Shown: piece after piece, positions 22,430 to 33,900 of the stretch | Layout of the letters: each line of letters begins with the position of its first letter | Numbering within the stretch: the first letter of the stretch is position 1 | Assembly: GCF_030867145.1 (NCBI RefSeq) | Contig: NC_134433.1 | Coordinates: forward strand, 15,011,396-15,075,395 | Direction: 5' to 3' | Length of the DNA: 64,000 nt | Source: Opisthocomus hoazin | Lineage: Eukaryota; Chordata; Aves; Opisthocomiformes; Opisthocomidae | Position numbers and translations under genes: made by a program | Notes under the pieces: generated by a model | Databases searched by the model: none | Told to the model about the DNA's origin: nothing | What the model saw: only the letters and a program-made list of their open reading frames with translations

Positions 22430-25400
22430 TTCCACTCTCTCCTAAGTGGACTGGTTGACCTTTCTTTGCTGCAGCTGAATGAGAGTATTTTAATGAATGG
22501 TAATATTGTTATGGAGATGCAATAATTTATAACTCAGTATACCTTTTTATGATTTAGTATTGATTACTTTTTAGTGGTTGGTTTTACCAAATGATACAGT
22601 CAGTGCTGTTACCTACTGGAGTTGTTACACATTTTCCTGGAAACTCAGGTTTTGGGACTTGTTTGCTGCATACCCCTGCTGCTCCTGTGAACACCCACGC
22701 AGCAGAGTAACATGGTTTTACAGTTAGTGAACTGTGTTCGTGCCCAAGTGCTGGCAGATGTGGATAACAATGCACAGAGCAGAAGTCAGATGAAAAGTAA
22801 GAAAATGAGTAATTACATAGAGAGAGACTTAGCTGTGTCAAGATTTACCTAGTTGAGGCCCTTGCATAAATAATAGATAAGAATAATTCTTTATATAAAA
22901 TGTACTGAATAAGTGGATAATCAAAAATGTTTTGGCCCCAGTCCTGCAAAGATTTATGCATATGCTTGACTTTGATGGCAGTAATTGTATGTGAAATGTT
23001 AATCATGTACTGAAATCTAAATTAGCCATTGAATTAAAGCTACATTTTATTTTCATCCTCACTGATGAATATAAATGAAGACCCTAGATAAAGTGTGATG
23101 TGCTGAAGGATAAAACTCAACTGCAGATGAGTTCATAAAGCTGTTGTTGGAATTTGTGGTGCAGATAAGAAGAGCAGCACAGCCTTTTATAAGAAAATAC
23201 AAAGACCCGAACCTAATTCACCCCCAGACTGCACACCAACATGCTGTGACAGCTCATCTGTAGGAACGCTGTAAAATACAGTCTTCAGCTTTACTTTGGA
23301 AGTACTCAAGGCCCGCCTACTTGTCTGTAAAATTATTTTAAACAGCAGCTCATTTAGTACTGTATTTTGACAGCTGAGATGTCTCCAAGTGGGAACATTC
23401 TGTATTAATTTTTATTAGCAAACAAACAGTGTGCAAATGGAGAGAAGCATGACGCAGCAGGTCAGGGTACCGGCAGAGTATTGATGAGATGTGCTCAGTT
23501 TTGCTATCACAGTCTTCCTGCGAGCCTGGAGCAGAACACGGTCTTTGTTCGCTTTCCTGACTGTGACAGTTCCTCCTGACCTCATTAAGTTGTTGAGAAG
23601 AGAAATACATTTAAAGATTGTGAGGAATCCAATAATGGGAGATACAAATACTTAAGAGGTAGAATACAAATGGTAGTTGATGATAGATGTCTGATGTCAG
23701 TGGAGTTACAGCAGTGCACATGGGCCACATTTTATATTTCTCCCTGTCTATCAAATGCGATGAATCATAAAACCTATGGAGATTAAGCCTCTAAATCAGA
23801 TTCCTTAAGGCAGACATGCTGTGGAATATTCTTAAATTTATGAGGTTCTCATAGCTGTTGGCCAATGGAAAGGTGAAGCCTGAGGATTATAGGCTGTGGC
23901 CATGCTGATTTCATGCTTGTTTACTTCTGAGTTATAGCCATATAGTCTCCAGAACTAAAGAAAACCAGCCTGTATTATCCTGGGGACAAACACAATTAAT
24001 TACCAACAATGTCTTATAAACAGCTGTCATAGTTTATAGCAGAGTTTTCTGGTAACTGGGGTATGTATTTATTTTAAAACATTTCCTAGCCTTGCCTACG
24101 GAAGAAGGGCCTCCATCGTGAACTGAACGGCACTACTCATTTATGCAAAATTACACATGGATATTAATTTTTAAATATTTGAAGCACAACAGCTGCAATG
24201 AGTTCTGCCTGTGAGCACAAGTCTATCGGCGTGATTCAGAATTAAGGCATTAATTGGGTGTGACAAAGCGGAGTTGCGTCTGGACAAGCAGCGAACTATG
24301 TAGATGCCAACCCCATTTTGTGAAGCAGAAACTACGTGGGAGCTCTGTTGTGTCTGCGCAGAGCCCTGCTGGCTCCGCACAGGCAGCAGGGCGCCGGGCA
24401 CCGGTTCCAGGACCGGAGCTGCGGTTTGCACCAACGGAGCCTGCAAACCCGAGGGGACTGCCGTGCGCAAGTAACGACCAGAGCGAGAACAGCCTGCTTC
24501 TCTCAACAACAGCACAACACCGCATCGTGAGGTTGTGTCCTGCTTTTAAAGCCGTATGAAGTAAGTTGTTCACCACTGAATTAATGAGAGACAATTAATT
24601 CTCATTGCTTATTGTCGATAACAAATGCGGCGAGCTCTGCCCTGAAGCAACCAGCAGTTATTAATGCTGAATGTTTAGACTATGAATAGATACAGATAAT
24701 TAACCATGCTTCTGAAAGAACCAAGAAATGCAAGCAAGCATGATCAAAGTCTGTACAACGGCACCGTAACGAGCCTGAAAAGACGGGAGAGAAGCGAACG
24801 CTACGACGCTGTTGCAGACACTTTCTCCACAGGCACCTCGATAGCTGTTAGCTCAGTGGCTGGTAGGAACACGAACGCTACGTTTCATTTCACTTTGGGG
24901 TGTGTTTAGACAAGTAAGCTTATACAGATCAAAGATCTATTTTTAAAAAATCAGAAACTTTGATTTAGCTGTTACATAATTAGTAGAAGTTAAAGATATT
25001 TCAACTAAGACTAAAATGGTTCAACTACAGCATGCCACCGACTTCGGTAATAACAGTAAAGTAGAGGATTGGGAAAACATAAAATGTTTTGTCTTTGCTG
25101 CCTTATTTCCACCGAATGACCTTTTTGTAGGGCTGCAGGATAGAAAAAATACAGTGGGGGAGTAGGGCTGATTACATTTATCCTTAACCTTGTTATTTGT
25201 TAAACATTAGTATCGTTCTTACCAAGTTTCTTCTTTACCAAATTATTTTTCATATCACTCATATTTCAACTATCATTCATCTTTCACTATTTCTATCAGC
25301 TCTCTAGCATGCCTTACTTCCAACCCAGCAGTGTCTCTTTCGAAGTCAAGCGTTACAATACAGATTTCAGGCAGTATCCTCTCTCCAAGCCACTGTGTCC

Positions 25401-26018
25401 TACAGAACGGGTACTTCTTCCAGGCGAAAGAGGGGCATGCAAACGAACGGCACGAAGGGGCTGGCGGTCTTTTCACTGTTTTGTAGCTCATAAGCGAGCT
25501 GCATGTTCTGGCAACTTAAAAAAAACAACCCTTTTCCATGGATAAAAATTACATGAAATGTAGTGGTGCTTTCCATACGTAGTTTATCAGTGTGGACCCT
25601 GAGAATACAAAATTTGGGGCACTCCTGTTCTGATGACGCGATCCAGCCACGCTCCGGGAGTGGAGGGGCAGGAGCGACCCAGGACCCCGCACGCTGAACG
25701 GACCTTGCGAAGGCAACGCATGCTCGCCATGGTTTGGTGTGCTCACGGTACTCTACTGTGAGAAACTACCCCTCGCTTCAAAATGCCAGCTTGTTTTTTT
25801 GCTGAAGAAGAAAACCATGAAGATACACAAACTGCAAACGGTGCAGCGATGCAGCTCTGCACAGTGTTTCCGTTCGAGGAAGAGATGTTGCATGAGGAGT
25901 TCGAGTAAATTAACTCCTCCACTAAAGATGGCTTTTATGCAGAAACAAGGAAAAAAAACATATCCCGCTCCCTAATAGCCTCCCCTGCATTTTCTTGTGA
26001 GGACTTTAGCATCTATAT
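22430..26018. other. PIGW 3' UTR and intergenic DNA
   Basis: AT-rich, no convincing coding sequence. The PIGW 3' UTR starts at 22430; the first plausible poly(A) signal is ATTAAA at 23033-23038, with no canonical AATAAA before it. A moderately GC-rich patch lies at 24340-24480. All open frames here are short and match nothing I recognise. Confidence 0.6.
23033..23038 (+). terminator. Candidate PIGW poly(A) signal ATTAAA
   Basis: Second-most common polyadenylation hexamer, about 600 bases after the PIGW stop and followed by a T-rich stretch. Inferred only. Confidence 0.35.
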
Positions 26019-26362
26019 AGAATCATGGAATGGTTTGGGTTGGAAGGGACCTTACAGATCATCTGGTTCCAACCCCCTTGCCATCAGCAGGGACATCTTC
26101 CACCAGCCCAGGGTGCTCAGAGCTCCATCCAATCTGGCCTTGAACCCTGCCAGGGAGGGGGCAGCCACAGCTTCTCTGGGCAGCCTGGGCCAGGGCCTCA
26201 CCACCCTCATGGTGAAGAATTTCTTCCTAATATCTAACCTAAATCTGCCCTCTTTTAGTTTAGAGCCGTTCCCCCTTGTCCTATCACTACACACCCTTGT
26301 GAACAGCCCCACTCCATCCTTCCTGTCGGCCCCTTCAGGTACTGGCAGCTGCTGTAAGGTCA
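26019..26362 (-). mobile_element. CR1 LINE 3' fragment, antisense
   Basis: Begins with agaatcatggaatgg and ggttggaagggacctt, the reverse complement of the CR1 3' end, followed by the antisense of the CR1 terminal region (ccagggagggggcagcca, cagcctgggccagggcctca). Reverse-strand translation gives remnants of the CR1 ORF2 C-terminus such as [21 protein letters not shown] short (A/T) microsatellite-like stretch follows at 26364-26385. Confidence 0.88.
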
Positions 26363-26429
26363 CCATAAATAAATACATAAATAACGAGAATGAGCAGATC
26401 GGCTGTGATATTTAATAGCTGGAGAAAGG

Positions 26430-27830
26430 CCGGGGGGGTTTTCCTGGCCACGAGATCTCTGGCCGAGGGCGCCGCGGGAGCCCCGAGCCCATCAGCCCCG
26501 CTGCAGCCCCCTCACCCGGCGCGGCCCAAGGAACCCGAGGCCGCGCTTCGACGCCCGGGCCACGCCTGACGGGTTCTGCGGGCTGCGGCTCCCCGGCGGC
26601 AACACCCGGGCCCCGGCCCGCTCCAGACAGCGACCGGTTTCCACCCCCCCCCCCCCCCGGCGTCCCGCCCCTCAGCGCAGGCGAAGGCCCAAGGAGCCAC
26701 CGGGGCCGGGCCCCTCCCGCGCCCCTACCTCAGGCTCCCGCCCGGCGATCCCCGGGGCTCGCGCTGGTCCGTGCCCGTTGGGGGGGGTGGGGGGGGGAGA
26801 GAGGCACGCGGAGGTAACGGGCGAGCGCGCGCGTCCCGCCGCCAGGCCCCGCGGGCGCGAGGCGGGGCCGCGGCCCGGGGGACTTGGGAGGGGGGGGGGA
26901 GCGGCGGGGCTGCGGTCTCTCGCGAGAGGAGGGCGGGGCGGGCCGGGCCCCGGGGCCGCCGCCTGCGGGGAGGGCCCGGGGAGGGGGAGAGGAAGGAGGC
27001 GGCTCCGCGGCGGGGCTCGGGGTGTCCGCCCGCCTGTCAGAGCGCCTGGGCCGCCGACTCGCGGAGGAGCCGGTAAAGGCCCGAGGGGGGGGAGCGAGGC
27101 GAGGCGGCCGGCGGGCCGCAGGGCTGCGGCCCCGGCGGGGCTGAGGGGAGGCGGGTGGAGATGGAGGCCGGGAGCCGGCCCGCCGGCTGCCTCCGCCCGG
27201 GGCCGCCTCCCCGCCGTCGCCGCCCCGGCCCTGGCGAGGACAGGGAGCAGAGGGGTGGGTCTGCCCGCCGCGTCGCCCGGGCTGCGGCCCTCCCTCCCTT
27301 CCCCGGCCCGGCGGAGCGAGGCTGCGGGCCCGCGGGCGCCGCCGATCCCGGGCTGTTGCGGGGAGCGGGAGGGCGGCTTGCCCGGGGCGGGGGAGGAGAG
27401 GCGGCCCCGCTTCCCCCCCCTCGCCCCGCAGCCGCTCCTGGCGGAGAGCCGCGAACCGGGCTCGGCGCTGGGCGGGTCCCCTGCCCGGCCCGGCGGCGGG
27501 GCGGGGGAGCTCCATCCCCCCCCGCCCTGCCCGGCTGCGCTCCTCCCCGCCGCCCCCTCCCTTTCTTCCACGTTACGTCGCGTCCCCCCTCCTTTCCCCC
27601 CCCGGCCCGTGTCTGCGTGGGTCCCGTCCAGAGCTGCGGGGCGGGGGCCGGGCGGCGGGGCCGGCTCTCGGCGTGGTGAATCAGGCGACGGGGTAAAGCA
27701 GGCTGGTTCCGCGGGCTGGTGAAAGTGTGGCGGGGGAGCGGGGCGGGCGTTTACCTCGGCGGGGTTCTGGCTGCTCGCAGGCCGGGAGCTGGGAAGGAAG
27801 CGGCGGCCGGCGGAGATGGCGCGGCTGGTT
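26430..27830 (+). promoter_or_regulatory. CpG island promoter of GGNBP2
   Basis: About 1.4 kb of extreme GC and CpG density ending at the first coding exon of GGNBP2. It contains long G-runs (26780-26797, 26886-26899) and a C15 run at 26644-26658. A non-coding first exon probably lies here; possible donor GAGCCG|GTAAAG at 27072/27073. Open frames of up to 314 aa on both strands are by-products of stop-codon-poor GC-rich sequence. Confidence 0.8.
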
Positions 27831-27908
27831 GCGGTGTGCCGAGACGGGGAGGAGGAGTTCCCTTTCGAGAAGAGGCAGATCCCCCTCTACATCGATGACA
27901 CCCTGACG
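27816..27908 (+). CDS. GGNBP2: GGNBP2 coding exon 1
   Basis: Acceptor CTGCTCGCAG (27780), 35 nt of 5' UTR, then ATG and 31 codons (MARLVAVCRDGEEEFPFEKR ... YIDDTLT), donor GTGAGC. Confidence 0.95.
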
Positions 27909-30900
27909 GTGAGCGCCTGCGGCCCGCGGAGCAGCCCCCGGCCCCAAAGCCTGGCGATGCCCGGGCGAGGCCTTCCCCTCCGGACGGGCCCCTCCTTGGC
28001 TCCCGCAGCCTCCAGCTCGGGCAACGCTGCGGCTTAGCAGGGGTTCACGGGGCAACTTTTTTTATCTGATCCCCAGCCCTAAAAACGTGCAGACCGCGTA
28101 ATGAGAGAGTTATTGCTGCACTGGGGCCTGCGTGTAACTTGTTTTCAAGTGGCGAGCGGCTCTCCCAAGCCCAAATGTGGAGCAAAGCCATTTTTCAGTT
28201 AATAGGGAAGGGAGCCATATTAACGTTAAACCACGGGTTTACAACTGGGTGGTTGTTACGCTCTTAAATAGGCAAGAAAAGGCTAAAGCTGCTTTTGAAA
28301 GCTTTGGCTGAAAGTAAGGCTTGTGGAGTCTGTGATAACGTGCTGCTGTGACTACAGTAACAAATCCGAGAGAGTTGCCATTTCGGTGTGTTGTTCTGGA
28401 TTGAAAAGCACGGGAGTTTTGCCATTTCCAGAAGGTTCAGTGGAAAAATGAACTATATGCAGCTTGGAGGCTCTCTGAGGCTCTGTTCACATCCTCACGT
28501 GTTTGTAGGAAGGCTCAGAGATTGCAGCGTAGGTGAACACAGAGCAAATGCAAAAAGAATTCTCTGACCAGCCCATTGTCGTTTGTTTTAATTCTTAAGG
28601 TGTGAAAATGTTGGAATGAAAATAAAATTGGACTTGGACAGTGTAATTTGGTATCTCAATTATTCGTATTTGATTCCTGTTGCTGTCAGTGGTGTGACAG
28701 TAACTGCGGTTACTTTAAATGGTGTGAAATGTTTGTGCTTTAAATTCCTAATCTCGTGTTTTAGCATGGGAGAATGCCTGACTTGCACCACCTAACTTGA
28801 TCAACTTCGGAGTGTAATTTCTTCCGTCTTCCAGAACAAAACAACTGAGTATCTTCAGACGGTCTCTTAACCCTCTGTCCTGCTGTTAAAGATTTTCTCT
28901 CGATTCCATCTGGTTTGGCTACATTTGAAGAAAGGGTTTTTGCTGTATTTTAGTTTTGATTGTTTTAAATGATGGCATATTGTTAATTTACCAAATATTA
29001 TCACTGTTTTATGGCTTTGCGTAGTCTGTCATCTCTGGTTAACCGTGCTTATTATACATGAGGCAAATTTTCCCCTTAAGTTATCCAAAGCGGTATCTGG
29101 CCCTCCTAGAGTGGTTGATTACCTGGAAAACCCAGCAGTGTGGGTAAGAATAGTGTAAGTTTGAGGTTTTTTGATGTCTTGGCCACACCTTGAAAGTTAT
29201 TTTGCCCCTCCATTCCACATGTAGTTTTAAAATCTTATATTTCTCTCTCTCTTTTTTTTTTTTTTTTTCTTTTCTTCCCTGGACTCGCTAGTAAAAATTA
29301 CTCATTAGATTGTGTCAAGTAGGCGACTTACCCTGCTCTAGTTACCTTTGGCGTGTTTAACAGGTTGAGAGAGAGTGAAAATTCGGCTATTCCAGGCATC
29401 AGGTAGATGACTTCAACTGACCTAAAATTCCATTTGTAGTTTGGTGCCAGAATTTAACGCCAGGCCCAAATTTTGTGCAATTGCATTATTTTGTCGCTAT
29501 CCTTCTGCTTTTTACATCAGAGGCCAGCCATACTTATGATTGAAGAGGTTCCTATAGCTGTAAATCAGTTTTGTATCCATCTAGATGAAAGGCATTTATG
29601 CAAGTGCAAGTCATCCTCACCATGAAGAAATCACATCTCGGGTCCATTTTTTTCCCCATTCTGTTACTGTTGTTACAAACTACTCAGATTTGTAGGTGGT
29701 TTCTGGAGGCTTTTGTTGAATAAATCTACAGAAGCAAGTGAATGAACTGTTAGCTTCCTTGTCTCGGTCTCCTATAATGTATGTTTTAAATTCTCAAGGA
29801 GAGCTCTTGCAAGACATGCAGCTGTCTTTGAAACATATATTTACATCTGCAGCGTTACCTTTAAAAAATAGTGGTGTTTACTGATGGTAACTGGCTTCTG
29901 TTGACCTCTTTTAAACTCAGATTTTAAAAGTAATGGGACTACTTCATTGATGTTAGTCAGCTAGAAGACTTCATCTATGCTGTAAATCTAGAAATAGTGA
30001 ATCTGTGATTGCAGATTAGCGAATGAGTGGCCTATAGTGCTCCAAAGCTTGTAATATTGCTTTGTAGTAGCACAGAAAGCTGTTTAGGTGCAATGTGGTA
30101 CTGCTCCTCTAAATGAATTGTTCGCTGTCCCACTGTTCTGTTTCTGGTGCCTCAACTAGAAATTAAAGGAAGTTTAAATATTCAACACTCTTCATTTCTT
30201 AAGCAGCTTTTATGATTTCTAGAAGGCCTTCCATTTGATGTGGTGTTATGGGAATTTTTTCTTCCAGTTCAGGGTGTGATGGTGGTTGATGTTTAACCAC
30301 TTAATAAACTCTCATCAGACAGACACATGAATTAATTCAGTCTTTGATAATTTCACTCTGTTGTATGAAACACCTAAGGGTGTTGCCCGATAGTGGGAGA
30401 TGAAGGTGAGGGGAGAAAAATGTGCAGATTTACCTCTTCTCTCTGTTATTAGCAGATAGAGGTTTTACTTCTGCATGTAGCTTGCTCCCCCCAGAAACAT
30501 CAAATTAGCAATGTAGGAAAGCTGTAATTCTGCAGCAAAAACTTGCGCTGCTGCTAAGTGTGTATGGGTCAGGGGCAAGGGAAACTGGAAGAGAAATACG
30601 TGAGAGGTCAGAAGGAGCACGGACTGTGGCAGTGTTCGGCACAAAGATAAGGCAGCTGTGCTAATGTTCCCATTCTAGCACATGTGAGGTCAAAATACTG
30701 CCATGCTTTCTGGCCTTAGAGAATAGATGTTTATTCTGGAGCAATGTTGAGTGCTGTTCCAAATGAGTGGTTTGTAAAAGTTAAAAAAAAAAAAAAGTGG
30801 TGCTTGTAAAAGGAGATGTATGAGTTCTCTGGAGGTAGTGTCAGCGGTTACGAAGACAGCAGGGAATTCTGTCTTTACTAGACAGTTGAGGGAAGGTGGA

Positions 30901-33900
30901 GGCAGGCGAGAGGATGAATCAACATTTTTGTTTGGTGTTGATTGGTGTTAGAGTTATTAACCAAAGTTGTTATTTTGTCTTTCAAATATTAAAGTGAACT
31001 TTCAGTATTCCTATGGATAAATTCTGTATTTCTCAGTTTGGACAAAGAAGATCAACTAAACCAGTCTTTACATGTTTTTCTAGTTAGTTTCATTTTTCTC
31101 TGTGGTTGTAAAGTTGGATTTTTGACTGAAAATTATTTTACTGATTTCTGCCCTTCTCCCCCCCCCCCCCCCCCCCCCCCCGAAATTGCCCTCTTTGTTG
31201 CTCAGTAATTTGAAAGGCAATGTTATTAATTACTTGCATGTAATCACATTGTTCTGTAGGCTTAACATTTTACTTTCAACCTCTTGAGAGTTGCAGCTGC
31301 AGTCAGACGAAACAAAGTATACCTTGGAGTACCTCGTTGGGTTAATATGGTTTTAAATTAGCCTTTGAATGAATCAACTCAGTCGTTAAACAGTTGTGAC
31401 TGTTTCTTCATAGCTCTGTAAATTGAGTTAGACAACTCGGTGTGTTGAAGTGCAGTTTTTTATAAACTGCACCAGGGTCTCAAGTCATGTAGATGGTGTA
31501 GTGTAAATACTGATGTTCCAATTAGCAACTTCTGCTTTCTGTGTCACAGCTGTTTAAAAGTTGCCATTTATAAACTGCCTTTAGAACATTATATTAGTGA
31601 AACAGTTAGTTACTTTGCTGAAACATTCACTATCTTAAACTGTTACTTTTATCCTTTTCCAAACTTCCAACAGTTACATGAAAAGAATGAGCATTTAACA
31701 TAATTTGTCTAGAAAGTGGAATAAACTAATGCTCTGTGTGTGCCTTTTATCTGAAAGCTCTTTTTTCTTTTCCTCTCTTGTGTAGATGGTGATGGAATTT
31801 CCCGATAATGTGCTAAACCTTGATGGACATCAGAACAACGGTGCACAATTAAAACAATTCATTCAGGTAAATACATCCTTTTGCTGTTTAAGAAGGCCAC
31901 ATATCAGATCTTGCTCTCCTTAGATGCATGCTTTTGCTTCTCTAGGAGGTTGTTACTCCTGGAATGACTTAAAAGACACGTCAGCACCTATATGCAATTA
32001 CGCGTTGGTACCAAAGTACACCGGGTTCATTTTCTGTACTTCACAGCATTTATACGCCGTTGTCTTGTTAGGAGGCAATTGCTGCATATCTAGTTAGAAT
32101 TGAAAACTTGTGAAAGCAATGCAGCTTCTGGTCACTGCTCATTTATAGACAGTGGAAATTACAGTTTCTAAATACACTTTGATTTTTTTTTTTTTTTAAT
32201 ACTTTTGAACTTCTTTTTCAAGTGGAAGTAGGCATTGCTTAAAATCGAGTTCTTATGATTAGTACCATACAAGACAGAAGTAGTGTGCCAGTTTATAGGT
32301 TATATGTAGTTGAATAGTGAGAGACGGTTTTGTGGTACCCCTGAAGCTTTCAATATAGAAAATTATCTGCTAACACTCTGGAAAATAACCGTAGCACTAA
32401 CACCTGTAGCAACTAAAAAATTGTGCCACTCGACGCAACAGTTTGCGGACATGCAGCTTGCGCTTCTTCACTTGTGGTTTGACAGCAGCAGTTCAGACAT
32501 AAGCTGCATAGAAAGCCTGGCTGTGTTGTCAGAATAGCTCGTTCCTGCTGTTGCCGTGACTGGTACTATTAATTGCAGGAAAGAGGATTATTGCAGAGTG
32601 ATATCGTTTGTCAGATTACTTAATGTGCCTGCCTTTAAGAGCACAAATGCTGAATGTTCTCTGATAGTAGCTTTACTTTTCAGAACACGTATTACATAAA
32701 ACGGGCTGAAAATATTTTCTGTTTTCAATTGATGTATTTACACGTTCCATGGGATTGATTAGTTTTGCTATGTTGTATGGTCTTTTCTTTCTTTCTCCAG
32801 AAGCAGTGACGAGTCATTTCTACATTAGGAGTGTTTAAGTGGTGTGATATGACAATAATACAGAAAATACTAGCATGGCGAAATATTTCCTGCATAGATA
32901 CAGCTATGCTTACAAAGCTGTACTTTGTATAACCAGGGAAAAATGACAACTAATACACTGACAGGACTGCTTCTCCAGATTGTGTTGGAAAGTGCCGATA
33001 ATCTAAGTGTAGATGTGTTGATTGGGGTATGAGAAAGGGACTCTCTCTGCTGCGTAGTTGTGCTGGTGGCAGTTCAGTGTTGATGAACTCCAAGCCAGTA
33101 ATTTAGCATTTAGAAGAAGAAATAGAAGGGTATGTGCTTTATGTGTGCCTGGATGTGTTTGCCAGAGGAACCAGGAGAAGCTCCTAAAATTGTTTATTGA
33201 TGTAAGAAATATTAGAAGGTGTTCTCTGTAATGTTCTATTATTAGCACACATTGAATGTTCACTGCCGAAGCAAAATGTTTCACCCTGACTAGTAATGTG
33301 TGCTTTTTTTAATTTCAGGTGTTAGGATTTTAATGGGAAATGGCATTTAGCCTTCCAGGAAAAATATTGCTAAATTATCTTGGTCTGAACAGAACAAGTT
33401 TGTTGTAAATGACAGTTCCATATATGCAAATGAGCATCCAGGAATTTCCTTTCTATGTGCCAAAGATAAAATGAGTGTGAGTAGAAGACAACTCTGCAAG
33501 TGTTCATATGTGAGACCCTTTACTAAAACACGAGAAAAAAGGGCGTCCTGATAAGGACAGGGAGGTGTGCTGTTTGTTGGGAAGCAGCGTTTGCTGATTT
33601 GAGTGGTAGGGGGAGAGAACAAGAGGAGAAAAATATGAGCTTCCTTCCAGAGGGTAAGACAGTAAGACGTGGGGCAGAATTGCTCCTAGGATATTAGCAA
33701 GTGTGGTTTTGTTGATACAGTAAGTATTTTAAGTGATCTACAGTAAGACAGTGACCTGAAACTCTGAGCACTGCTTAGCACAGCAGACCTGAAACTCTGA
33801 GCACTGCTTACAGTTTCCACTTCACGTGTATCTTGAGAAGGAAATACTCTTGAAGGTGAAGAAACTTTGAACAGTTTAAGATGTGGCGTGGATTTTTTTA

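Noticed and set aside
26672-27722. Frames of 299, 261 and 314 codons on both strands of the GGNBP2 CpG island
   Set aside because: Overlapping low-complexity Pro/Arg/Gly frames on opposite strands; they end where the real GGNBP2 exon begins.
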